Assembly (NCBI GenBank): GCA_964617665.1
Contig: CAZUAH010000668.1
Location: forward strand, 1 to 7,278
DNA: 7,278 nt
Source of the DNA: JADHUC01 sp964617665
GTDB lineage: Bacteria; Planctomycetota; Planctomycetia; Pirellulales; Pirellulaceae
Reading direction: 5' to 3'
The position numbers were made by a program, and so were the translations under genes. This document shows, piece by piece, positions 1 to 6,515 of the stretch. Numbering within the stretch: the first letter of the stretch is position 1; each line of letters opens with the position of its first letter. A model generated the notes under the pieces. The model did no database searches and had not been told where the DNA came from. It saw nothing but the letters and a program-made list of their open reading frames with translations.

Positions 1-1
1 C

Positions 2-238
2 GACGCCGCCAACGCCGAGCAGGCTGCCGTCATGGCTTTCCAGTGGACCTGCGACAAGCAGGCTGGTATCCAGGCTGCTACACCGCTGGATCACGTGATC
101 CAGGCCGAAGATCGCGGCTGGCAACTTGGAGACGACATCGTTGTGAACGAACAGGGGTTCAACGGATGGGAAGGTGAGCTGTTCGATACACGGGACATCT
201 TCGAGGTTTGGCTCCAAGCACGGTTGCCATTGGTCTGA
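2..238 (+). CDS. 3' end of an unidentified gene (partial at left edge)
   Basis: An open frame enters from the left edge and ends at TGA 236-238. It gives about 78 residues with balanced, G/C-rich third positions that look like real coding sequence. The visible part is acidic and rich in Trp and Gln (for example AVMAFQWTCDKQAG and EDRGWQLGDDIVVNEQGF), with no signal peptide, membrane helix or motif I recognise. An internal ATG at 32 exists, but it has no convincing ribosome binding site and the frame stays open upstream of it, so the gene probably starts outside the window. It lies 133 bases upstream of the DUF1559 gene on the same strand, and a promoter-like sequence lies between them, so co-transcription is not implied. 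Function unknown. Confidence 0.4.
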   Translation, partial: DAANAEQAAVMAFQWTCDKQAGIQAATPLDHVIQAEDRGWQLGDDIVVNEQGFNGWEGELFDTRDIFEVWLQARLPLV

Positions 239-261
239 TTCGATGAGCCGGCAGCCGTCTC

Positions 262-290
262 TTCAGGGCCATCGCGTCATGTCGTATAAT
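262..290 (+). promoter_or_regulatory. Candidate sigma-70-type promoter for the DUF1559 gene
   Basis: A perfect TATAAT box lies at 285-290. TTCAGG at 262-267 sits 17 bases upstream and matches TTGACA at only three of six positions. The spacing suits a housekeeping promoter, and transcription would start near 297, leaving a leader of about 75 bases before the ATG at 372. A GAGG ribosome binding site at 361-364 is correctly spaced from that ATG. The -35 match is weak, so this is a candidate only. Confidence 0.3.
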
Positions 291-371
291 GCGGGAGACG
301 CCTCGTCAGACGAAAGCAGTCGCTTGCCATTCCCGGTTAGCTGGCCTTGCGACCAAGATAGAGGTCTAGCC

Positions 372-950
372 ATGCGAAGGCGGAGGTTACGATACGGGCT
401 GAGCCTCTGGGAACTGCTCACAGTGTTGCTGATCATCGGTGTCTTGGTGGTTCTGTTGCTTCCTGCGATCCAAGCTGCTCGCGAAGCGGCTCGTCGAACG
501 CAGTGTAACAACAACCTGAAGAACGTCGCTTTCGGACTCCAGAACTACCACGACACGTATTCCGTGTTCCCGATGGGTGCCATGCACGCAGGTCTCAATC
601 CTGGCGAAAGCAACCCCGACACAGCCTCCTTGGGACCGTCCTGGTGGTACGGCATCCAGCCCTTTGTCCAGTGTTGCTCGTTGTACGATCGGATCAGAGC
701 GAGTCAGCGGCCGGGAGTGCCAGACAGATACGAGTTCTGTGCGGACGATTTGAACCCTTATCTGGCCGCTCTTCCTCCTGGCCATTCGTGCTGCAACCCT
801 GCGGGGGCTTCTAGTGATGAGGCGGTGGAAACATGTGACGGAGACGAAGGCAGTACAGTATTGCCATTGGTAGGCGGATCGTCCGGAAGGCGAGTACAGC
901 CCCAGACATCCTTACCGCCAATTCCACCGGGGCGAGTGCTTGAGAAGTAG
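372..950 (+). CDS. DUF1559 pseudopilin-like protein, C-terminally truncated
   Basis: A 192-residue protein starting at ATG 372, preceded by GAGG at 361-364; an upstream in-frame ATG at 174 has no such site and falls inside the preceding gene. Residues 1-8 are basic (MRRRRLRY). They are followed by a type IV pilin-like prepilin signal: Gly9 at the cleavage site, Glu14 at +5 and a hydrophobic helix over residues 15-31 (ELLTVLLIIGVLVVLLLPAI). Next comes the typical DUF1559 run QAAREAARRTQCNNNLKNV, then LQNYHDTYSVFPMG and GPSWWYGIQPF. These proteins are secreted or membrane-anchored, occur in large numbers in planctomycetes, and have no settled function. Family members are usually much longer and end with a conserved segment around an HPGG...DGSVRFI motif. 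That segment is missing here. From about residue 138 the frame is simply the antisense of the 3' end of the convergent kinase gene, so the C-terminal 50-odd residues are probably not native. Prepilin peptidase would act on the signal if the protein is made. Confidence 0.75.
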   Translation: MRRRRLRYGLSLWELLTVLLIIGVLVVLLLPAIQAAREAARRTQCNNNLKNVAFGLQNYHDTYSVFPMGAMHAGLNPGESNPDTASLGPSWWYGIQPFVQCCSLYDRIRASQRPGVPDRYEFCADDLNPYLAALPPGHSCCNPAGASSDEAVETCDGDEGSTVLPLVGGSSGRRVQPQTSLPPIPPGRVLEK

Positions 951-3418
951 ATGGTCTCCCCATCGCCGGAAATCCAAGGAAAGGTCTCAATAGACTCGGA
1001 ATTAACAGGAACGCCAAGTCTCACTTCGGGGCCAAAAGGCCTCTGCGTGCCTTCTCGATGGCTTGTCCAGATGTCCCATCCCAGTCCATTCTTTCTATTT
1101 CCTTGAAAGAGAAGAGTAAGGCCATTCGACGTTATCGTTGGGCATATGAATCCGCTTATGCCAGTTTGGACAGGCGGGCTGAAGGGCACGTCCGAACTAT
1201 TTCGACTTGCCAGCCAAAACCTATTGTGGGGGCGTCCTTCCCCGACGATCTGTGTGACCAATAGGCAATCGCTTCGGGAGAAGCACGCTGAGAAGACCTT
1301 TTTCCCGTGAGCCACACCAGTGAATTCAAACCTCTCTACAGGGCCGAATGGTTGATCAATCGCCGTACGACGGGTATTCCACCACTCGACTCGATGGTCT
1401 TCTTCACTAATGATCTCTCGCCCTATGAGTAGCTCAAGGCCATCTCCCGATAGTGCGCACGTTGACTCAGCGTGTTCCGAATTGATGGATGTGCCGAGAT
1501 GGATGGCTTCGCCAAATGGCTCATGGATGCTCCAGCGGCTACAGGTCCACAGATCCTCCTTCCCGAATCCATCGGGCCTCGTGCTAGCAAAGACCATGTG
1601 CAACAGATCTTCAGTCAATCGGACACAATCGTCGTCGAATTCGCTGTTAACCGTTGGTCCCAAATTGATCGGCTCTGACCATCGCCATTTTGAGGCATCG
1701 AGTTGATGAACCAGGGTTGGTGATCCCTTGGGCGGACCTGGTTCGACTGGAGACGACGGCACCAGTGTCACCGCGGGGGGAGGCAGCGAACGTTCTGGAA
1801 CCATCCGGCGAGTCGCATCGGTTGCCAGATCGCTCTCGGTCGCCACCAGTCGAGCTTCCAGTTGTTTGGTGCCGCCCGATTCGATTGTGAAATGCTCGGT
1901 GTAGAGTTTGAATCCGTCCTTCTCGACTTCCAGACGGTGCTTACCGGGGTCGACGGTGATCCGAATAGGGCCTTTTCCCCCGTCTTGTTCGACCTCGATA
2001 CTTCCCTTTGGATCGAGAATTCGCACCTTGGCACCGGGTTCGCTGACTGTTAGTTCCAGCGTTCCGTCTGGCATTTCGATTCGGAAAACCACGGTCAGCG
2101 CGATGGCCCCAAGCGCCGCGACGGCGACGAGGCCACCTACCAGAATCGGCCCCTTGCCTTTTGGACGTACTTGAGGCTGCCCGCTGGCCGTCCAATCCAA
2201 GGTTGATTCGACGTCAGACGGTGCACCAAGTGAGGAATCGTCGGCCTTTGTTCTCGTGGCCACTTCCGAGCAGACCGCCGACACTGCATGGGAAACTTCG
2301 CCAACGTCGACTGACGGGTACGGCCACGGGCCGGATTGTCGACGCTCGTCGGGGAGGCATTCTTCAAGCTGCGCGATTAAGTCGGTCATCGACGCCTGGC
2401 GGTCCTCCGGGCTCTTGGCGACCATCTGTCGTAACACGCCGTCCACCGACTCGGGCACACCGTTTCGTAACTCGCGAATCGAGGGAATGGATTGCTCCCG
2501 ATGGGCGATGATCTTCTCCATTTGCGTCTCAGCCGGATAGAGAATCCGACCCGTGAGGAGGAAGAAGAGCGTGCATCCGAGGCTGTAGATGTCGGCTGGC
2601 TCGCCGGCTCTTTTGGTGTCCAACGCCTGTTCTGGCGACATGTAGTCGATCGTGCCCATGATCTGGCCAGACCGTGTCAGCCCCTCGCTTCCCGTTGTGC
2701 CGTCCGATGAAAGTGGTGTATCCAGCCGCGCAAGGCCAAGGTCCAGAAGCTTGACCGTGCCCTCGCGGTCCAAAAGCAGATTAGCTGGTTTCACGTCGCG
2801 ATGAATCACCTGGTTCTGGTGCGCGTACTCTAACGCTCGCGCGGCCTGCAGGATGTAGTCGACGGCCTGTTCAACGGCCAGGGGCCCGAATCGCTGCACC
2901 ACCGAATGGAGATTGCCTCCATCGACGTATTCCATGGCAAGGAAGTGCACACCATCGACATCGCCCGCATCGTAGGCGGCTACCACGTTGGCGTGGGTAA
3001 GCTTCCCGGCCATTTTCACTTCTCGGTGAAACCGTTCGATGGCCTCTGGGGAACTGATCGTCCTCGCGTGAATCGTTTTTAAGGCAACCGCGCGCTCCAT
3101 ACGGCGGTGCTCGGCCATGTACACCTCGCCCATTCCGCCCGCGCCCAACTTCTCCAGCAACACGTAGCTGCCGAATCTCCGCGGCAGATCGGCGATCGCG
3201 ATGCTGGCCGTTGGTTTTGGATCATCATCCGTCTCTCCGAAGGCCCTGTTGATCGTATCCAGATCGTCCAAGTATTCTCGTAGCTGATCGGCTGCTTCCG
3301 GGTACTCCTTGAGGAGTTGCTCACGATCCACGTGTTCGCCCTGATCGATCCGCAACATGTACTCGGCCAGCACATCTTCGAAGTTCTCGGAAGCAGATGG
3401 TTGATCGGACTCAGACAC
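758..3418 (-). CDS. Membrane Ser/Thr protein kinase with PEGA-like and PD40 beta-propeller C-terminus
   Basis: An 886-residue Hanks-type (PknB-like) kinase. The start chosen is GTG 3418, because a GGAGGT ribosome binding site lies five bases upstream (3423-3428); the frame can be extended 11 codons to a GTG at 3451, which overlaps the sigma gene. Residues 1-80 form an acidic, Leu-rich region (EDVLAEYMLRIDQGEHVDRE) common at the N-terminus of planctomycete kinases. The kinase domain spans about 83-355: glycine loop GAGGMGEVY (92-100), VALK with Lys114, helix-C Glu133, HRDVKPANLL with catalytic Asp208, DLG with Asp226 in place of DFG, GTIDYMSPEQ, and DIYSLGCTLFFLLTG. All catalytic residues are present. 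A helix at about 424-445 (GPILVGGLVAVAALGAIALTVVF) anchors it in the membrane. A PEGA-like segment (about 447-524) and five PD40-type propeller blades follow (575-843; repeated motifs FGxxxxLGxxVNSE, SGDG and FSSTRPGG). It is the second gene of an operon with the ECF sigma factor, 11 bases apart. The propeller is probably a sensing or binding domain. The last 45 residues are low-complexity and run into the DUF1559 gene, so the native C-terminus is uncertain. Confidence 0.93.
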   Translation of the reverse strand: MSESDQPSASENFEDVLAEYMLRIDQGEHVDREQLLKEYPEAADQLREYLDDLDTINRAFGETDDDPKPTASIAIADLPRRFGSYVLLEKLGAGGMGEVYMAEHRRMERAVALKTIHARTISSPEAIERFHREVKMAGKLTHANVVAAYDAGDVDGVHFLAMEYVDGGNLHSVVQRFGPLAVEQAVDYILQAARALEYAHQNQVIHRDVKPANLLLDREGTVKLLDLGLARLDTPLSSDGTTGSEGLTRSGQIMGTIDYMSPEQALDTKRAGEPADIYSLGCTLFFLLTGRILYPAETQMEKIIAHREQSIPSIRELRNGVPESVDGVLRQMVAKSPEDRQASMTDLIAQLEECLPDERRQSGPWPYPSVDVGEVSHAVSAVCSEVATRTKADDSSLGAPSDVESTLDWTASGQPQVRPKGKGPILVGGLVAVAALGAIALTVVFRIEMPDGTLELTVSEPGAKVRILDPKGSIEVEQDGGKGPIRITVDPGKHRLEVEKDGFKLYTEHFTIESGGTKQLEARLVATESDLATDATRRMVPERSLPPPAVTLVPSSPVEPGPPKGSPTLVHQLDASKWRWSEPINLGPTVNSEFDDDCVRLTEDLLHMVFASTRPDGFGKEDLWTCSRWSIHEPFGEAIHLGTSINSEHAESTCALSGDGLELLIGREIISEEDHRVEWWNTRRTAIDQPFGPVERFEFTGVAHGKKVFSACFSRSDCLLVTQIVGEGRPHNRFWLASRNSSDVPFSPPVQTGISGFICPTITSNGLTLLFQGNRKNGLGWDIWTSHREGTQRPFGPEVRLGVPVNSESIETFPWISGDGETIYFSSTRPGGIGGKDVWGCTRLPDDPPTNGNTVLPSSPSHVSTASSLEAPAGLQHEWPGGRAAR

Positions 3419-3422
3419 CGTT

Positions 3423-3428
3423 ACCTCC
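3423..3428 (-). promoter_or_regulatory. Ribosome binding site that decides the kinase start
   Basis: Read on the minus strand, the sequence is TAG (sigma stop, 3432-3430), CG, GGAGGT (3428-3423), AACG, GTG (3418-3416). The strong GGAGG match lies just inside the 11-base gap between the sigma stop codon and the GTG. This favours the GTG at 3418 as the kinase start and makes translational coupling with the sigma factor likely. Confidence 0.6.
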
Positions 3429-3429
3429 G

Positions 3430-4044
3430 CTACATCCACGATTCCTGGCACATCTCGGCTCTGAGCGACCTCAGCCCGCGTTTGATCAGCCCTGCAGTCG
3501 CCGAGACCGACCTATCCATTTCCCTGGCAATCCGCTCCAAGGGCCATCCTTCGAAATGACGCAGACGTACGGCATCGCGTTGAGCTTCCGGCAGAGCTTG
3601 CAACAACTCGGCCAGACGAAGCGCTTTTTCGCCCTTGATTAACCGTTGGCTGGGCGTACTCTGGTCGGCGGCCGGCTCGTTCCAGAAGAACGAGGCGGAT
3701 TCATTGCCGTCGTACAGCCGCCGTTCCACTGCCACATTGCGACCTTCGGCCAAACCATGCTTACGCATCAGATCGAGCAAGCTGTTCGAATGGATCGTGC
3801 GAAGCCACGCAGTGAATTCGGGTTCTGTCGTTCCCGAAAACTGCCCGAAACGTTCGAACGCTTTGGAGAAGGCGTCCTGAACAACGTCCGCCGCGTCGAA
3901 TCGGGCAGCCAGTTTGACACCAATCTGCCGCTGGCCCTCGACCAGTAAGAAGCCCTGATACCGCTCCAGAAGCGGACCGATTTGATTCGGATCTTCTCTG
4001 GCCACGGCGATCATGGCGTCCACGGAGAGTTGATCGACTGTCAT
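3430..4044 (-). CDS. ECF-type RNA polymerase sigma factor
   Basis: A 204-residue sigma-70-family protein of extracytoplasmic-function type, which would direct RNA polymerase to a dedicated promoter set. Region 2 covers about residues 25-98, with the core-binding segment DAADVVQDAFSKAF (50-63) and FTAWLRTIHSNSLLDLMRKH (77-96). A short linker with FFWNEP (119-124) follows. Region 4 covers about 141-196: LAELLQALPEAQRDAVRLRH, then a helix-turn-helix around GWPLERIAREMDRSVSATAGLIKRGL that would read the -35 element. The start at ATG 4044 gives a protein of normal length (about 190-210 residues for this planctomycete class). The frame stays open to 4206, but the extra 54 residues (MAYPTYSREIRDIL...) have no sigma-like features. 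The ribosome binding site at 4044 is weak. The gene directly precedes the Ser/Thr kinase, an arrangement known for several planctomycete ECF groups, in which the kinase is thought to control or respond to the sigma factor. No anti-sigma factor is visible. Confidence 0.88.
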   Translation of the reverse strand: MTVDQLSVDAMIAVAREDPNQIGPLLERYQGFLLVEGQRQIGVKLAARFDAADVVQDAFSKAFERFGQFSGTTEPEFTAWLRTIHSNSLLDLMRKHGLAEGRNVAVERRLYDGNESASFFWNEPAADQSTPSQRLIKGEKALRLAELLQALPEAQRDAVRLRHFEGWPLERIAREMDRSVSATAGLIKRGLRSLRAEMCQESWM

Positions 4045-4654
4045 GTGAGAAATAGCCACTTCAGTTGGAGACGCAGTAAAGAACAAAGCTGGGCGCCTGA
4101 ATCTTGACAATTCTACCAAGTTTCTTGCCTCCCGCAGTAGGTCGGGGCTCGTACGGTCTCGTACCAAGATATCCCGGATCTCCCGGGAATATGTAGGGTA
4201 GGCCAAGCAGCAAGCATAACTCTGGTGGGCCTTCGGCCACTGGTTTCACAGGACGGCGGGACGGGACGCGCAGCAGGAGCCCGTCGGCTCTTGCAGGCCC
4301 ACCAACGTCGGCCGTGACCTCGATCCACCGCACGTCCGAAACACGGGATTTCGCGAGGCCAGGATTGCTCATCCGTGGCGCCAATGTGAGCTTGAGGCAG
4401 CCGGTTTTCGCACGCGTCGCAGTTCTCTCCAGCAACTGAGGTCTGATCGGCACTGAGCACCCCAAGACGCCCTTTGCTCAAAAGGTGTATCCGTTCGGGG
4501 AAGTGACGAGGCTCCCCCAATAGGCTGAATCAACGCCAGAAACGCGTCATAATCCCCTGAGCCACGCGGCACCTATCCGAAGCCGCATTGGTTCCAGCGA
4601 GCCCAGTGATCAATCCGTGACAACCTGCTGATCCATCGGGCTTTCTTCTTTCCT
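4045..4654. other. About 600 bases without a recognisable gene (leader of the sigma-kinase operon)
   Basis: Three overlapping minus-strand frames of 67-135 residues lie here (within 4061-4572), but they overlap one another in different frames. None has a ribosome binding site, a recognisable domain or convincing composition, so I do not call them genes. The stretch nearest the sigma gene should hold the operon promoter. On the minus strand a TAGAAT box lies within about 90 bases of the ATG, but no good -35 sits at the right distance. One hairpin stands out at 4169-4192: CCCGG-ATCT-CCCGG, extended by ATAT/ATAT with a small bulge, about 125 bases upstream of the sigma start. It could be a leader hairpin or an operator. 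No tRNA, CRISPR or terminator was seen. Confidence 0.4.
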
Positions 4655-4737
4655 GCCCCGATCGGTTTTGGGGCGACTGTGTTTTTCCTTAACACGGTCG
4701 CCCAACGGGGCGACCTAAGCTATTGAAAGGTTGCCCC
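4655..4737 (+). promoter_or_regulatory. Cluster of mutually exclusive hairpins covering the start of the 4738 gene
   Basis: Four possible stems share arms. Stem 1: GCCCC 4655-4659 with GGGGC 4670-4674. Stem 2: GGGCGACTGTGTT 4671-4683 with AACACGGTCGCCC 4691-4703, 13 pairs including one G-U, loop of seven. Stem 3: GGTCGCCC 4696-4703 with GGGCGACC 4708-4715, eight perfect pairs, loop AACG. Stem 4: GGGGCGACC 4707-4715 with GGTTGCCCC 4729-4737, nine pairs including one G-U. Stems 2 and 3 exclude each other, as do 3 and 4. Stem 4 would bury the end of the GAAAGG ribosome binding site (4725-4730) and abut the ATG at 4738. The arm sharing resembles an attenuator or a translation switch. No ligand or riboswitch family is recognised. 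Confidence 0.5.
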
Positions 4738-5355
4738 ATGATCGCACATGCCAAAAAGCTGCGCGTTAGCACGCTGCACGGCAAGTTTCTGGACATGCTG
4801 CCCACCATCCGCAGTCAGGCCCAAGTCGCCTTTCGCGGCGAGCAAGCCGAACTCCGCGAGGAACTGGTAGCGGAAGTGATCGCCAATTGTTTCGTCGCTT
4901 TCGTCCGCCTGATGGACCGCGGCCTTGATGACGTGGTCTACCCCACGCCGTTGGCACAATTCGCCATCCGACAGGTCCGAGAGGGCCGCAAGGTCGGCAC
5001 GAAGCTAAACGTGAATGATGTGTCGTCCGAATACGCCCAGCCCTCCATGGCGGGTGATGCGTTCAATCTCGCCCCAGGTCATGAACGGTGGCTTCTCGTC
5101 ACGCTTTGGATAGACCACACCCTTCACGGGAGTTGGGCTACTGACATACCCACTGGTCATGCCCCAGTTCCAAACCGCTCGAAGCGTGGCGACTTCCTTC
5201 CTAATCGTGTCAGGCTCGATGTCTTTGCCGCGGTACTTTTCAGCGGATCTCGTATTCACGTACCGTTGAACGTCCTGAGGTCCCAACTCGTTAACGCGTC
5301 GGCTTGCCCCCAAGATGCGGCGCAGGTGGTTCTTGTGAACCCTCTCGGTGACTAG
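4738..5355 (+). pseudogene. Planctomycete small sigma-like/hypothetical protein, 3' end lost at about 5040
   Basis: The start is ATG 4738, with GAAAGG at 4725-4730 seven bases upstream; the TTG at 4723 in the same frame is part of that leader. Residues 1-101 (MIAHAKKLRVSTLHGKFLDM to NDVSSEYAQ) match, from memory, a family common in Pirellulales. Its members carry a conserved LPxIRxxAxxAFR opening, a middle YPTPLAxFAIRQVRxGRKVG and then LNVxDVSSxYxQ. In complete members a sigma-70 region-4-like helix-turn-helix follows towards the C-terminus, giving about 200 residues. Here the recognisable part stops at AQ (base 5040). The remaining 105 codons to the TGA at 5353-5355 are the antisense of the integrase gene on the other strand and are not native. 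The protein would therefore lack its DNA-binding part. Its role is unknown; homologues often appear beside integrases and transposases, so a part in mobile elements is possible. Confidence 0.6.
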
Positions 5356-5667
5356 CGTGGTGTTCTCCTTGGCCCGTTCTGGCAAGCGGGCGTGAAGTTC
5401 CAGCAGTTCATTGAGCGAAATACTGGCCTGAACCATAGGCCGCTGGTCAAGTTTGCCATCGGATAGAATGAACGTAGCGGGATCGGCATTTTCGGGCATT
5501 ACGAGCCGTCCCCGCGTCAGAAGTTGGATGGTGTCCTCAATACGCCCAAGGACGCCACTTGCCTCGGCCCGATTCTTCGTTGACAGGGACCGCTTGAACG
5601 ACCTACCTCCGTACCGAAAACGGGCGTGGTAGTAGCCGGATAGAGGGTCACGTTCGATGCTTGCCAC
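5005..5667 (-). pseudogene. Tyrosine-type site-specific integrase, catalytic domain missing
   Basis: The start chosen is GTG 5667 (MASIERDPLSGYYHARFRYG), preceded by GGAGTGAT at the right distance. The frame extends upstream to 5814, but that part only translates the 5709-5822 repeat. Residues 1-208 show an N-terminal DNA-reading segment (YYHARFRYGGRSFKRSLST), an alpha-helical linker (ASGVLGRIEDTIQLL, then FILSDGKL), and the SAM-like core-binding domain (TERVHKNHLRRILG, DVQRYVNTRSAEKYRG, TIRKEVATLRAVWNWGM). The sequence then reaches EKPPFMTWGEIERITRHGGL, the entry to the catalytic domain, and breaks off at about 5041. The remaining 12 residues to the stop at 5005 are antisense to the neighbouring gene. 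None of the catalytic R-H-R-H-Y residues is present, so it cannot recombine DNA. Complete relatives have about 400 residues. It probably belonged to an integrated element shared with, or adjacent to, the 4738 gene. The REP repeat begins only 42 bases upstream of the start. Confidence 0.72.
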
Positions 5668-5708
5668 TGTTGGATCACTCCGAGCTCTGCACATCGAGAG
5701 AAAGCAAG

Positions 5709-5822
5709 CGTAGGTCAGGCTCGGCCTGACGCCATTTGGCGTCTTCATTCTGACACCACCCGGCAACGTTCCCATGTTGGTGTGACATACTTCTTGTTTC
5801 GTCATGCGGAGCATGACCTACG
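5709..5822. repeat. 114-base BIME-like repeat A (two inverted REPs), left flank of the RAYT
   Basis: The repeat opens with CGTAGGTCA and closes with its perfect inverse TGACCTACG. Inside are two REP hairpins facing each other, each with the GTAG flank typical of REPs: GTCAGGC-TCG-GCCTGAC (5714-5730) and, on the right, GTCATGC-GGA-GCATGAC (5801-5817). A third small hairpin, GACGCC-ATTT-GGCGTC, follows the left REP. Ungapped alignment with the copy at 6516-6629 gives 91 of 114 identical positions by hand count, with near-identity at both ends and divergence in the middle. Confidence 0.88.
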
Positions 5823-5862
5823 GGTTGGGGCGTCGAACGACGCTCTCGCGGCGTGTCTTGCG

Positions 5863-6432
5863 CTATTCGCGTGCGGTGTTTTCGATGTCGCGGAAATCGA
5901 ATCCGGGATGATCCTCGGTGAAACATCCCCATCGTCGATCGTATACACCCAACCGCACATACCGATGGAAACTGGAATGGGACCATTCATATGGACGTTG
6001 GACATACCCGTGCTTCACGGGATTCCAATGGATGTAATCAAAATGCCGCTCGAAATCCTCTTCATCCTCCAACGTATGCTCCCAAAACCTCGGCTGCCAC
6101 ACCCCTCGACGCCGCTCTCGTTTGCGTCCTTCGGATACGGCCCATTCCGTGCCGCCAATTTGCAGCCACTGCTTCGTGAACTCCTTCTTCAACCAACCCC
6201 ACCGTTTCGAATACTCATCATCCCCCGGTGGCAACGACCAAATGGCGTGGAGATGATTTGGGAGCAACACGATCGCATTCATCGTAAACGGCCACCGCAT
6301 CTGACACCGCCGGAACACACTCCCCAACAACGCAACACTCGACGACTGCGAGAACAACGGACGCCGTTTATGCACCACGAGCGTAAAGAAAAAGGAGCCG
6401 CCAGGGATGATCGCGCGACGATAATTCGGCAT
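5863..6432 (-). CDS. REP-associated tyrosine transposase (RAYT, Y1 HUH family)
   Basis: A 189-residue, apparently complete IS200-like Y1 transposase (Pfam Y1_Tnp, COG1943) that cuts and joins single-stranded DNA at REP hairpins. The start is ATG 6432 (MPNYRRAIIPGGSFFFTLVV). The frame extends upstream to 6621, but those 63 codons translate repeat B and the spacer. The HUH metal site is LLPNHLHAIW (His60, His62). The characteristic RAYT stretch RWGWLKKEFTKQWL (77-90) follows, then VWQPRFWEHTLEDEEDF (111-127). FDYIHWNPVKHGYV (131-144) carries Tyr133, the presumed nucleophile, and HSSFHRYVRLGVYDRRWG follows. All expected motifs are present and length is normal, so the enzyme looks active. It sits between two REP-pair repeats, 40 bases from repeat A at its 3' end and 83 bases from repeat B at its 5' end. 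A TACAAT box (6467-6462) could be a -10 element, but no clear -35 is seen. No partner gene such as TnpB is present, which is normal for RAYTs. Confidence 0.92.
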   Translation of the reverse strand: MPNYRRAIIPGGSFFFTLVVHKRRPLFSQSSSVALLGSVFRRCQMRWPFTMNAIVLLPNHLHAIWSLPPGDDEYSKRWGWLKKEFTKQWLQIGGTEWAVSEGRKRERRRGVWQPRFWEHTLEDEEDFERHFDYIHWNPVKHGYVQRPYEWSHSSFHRYVRLGVYDRRWGCFTEDHPGFDFRDIENTARE

Positions 6433-6515
6433 CGCCCAATGGTACACCAGGCGGCAATTCGATTGTAGCAAGTGAGGGCCGCACGATGAGGCATTGATTC
6501 GCCTTGCACAACAAC

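Noticed and set aside
387..785. Minus-strand 132-codon frame across the DUF1559 gene
   Set aside because: It is an antisense shadow of the DUF1559 coding region, which has a clear prepilin signal on the plus strand.
4045..4206. 54-residue N-terminal extension of the sigma factor
   Set aside because: The sequence does not look like sigma region 1 or 2, and the ATG at 4044 gives the normal ECF length.
4061..4572. Three overlapping minus-strand frames upstream of the sigma factor
   Set aside because: They overlap each other in different frames, lack ribosome binding sites and show no recognisable domain. A real small gene here cannot be excluded but is not supported.
4671..4703. Rho-independent terminator
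   Set aside because: The stem is strong, but the T-run lies in the loop and not after the stem, and the stem shares arms with others leading to a start codon; a regulatory leader fits better.
5668..5814. N-terminal extension of the integrase frame (MLRMTKQEVCHTNMG...)
   Set aside because: It translates repeat A and its spacer. The same kind of peptide appears from repeat B, and GTG 5667 has a good ribosome binding site and matches the usual family start.
5782..6468. Plus-strand open frame of 228 codons opposite the RAYT
   Set aside because: It is an antisense shadow of an intact transposase, with no recognisable domain and Pro/Arg-rich composition typical of antisense frames.
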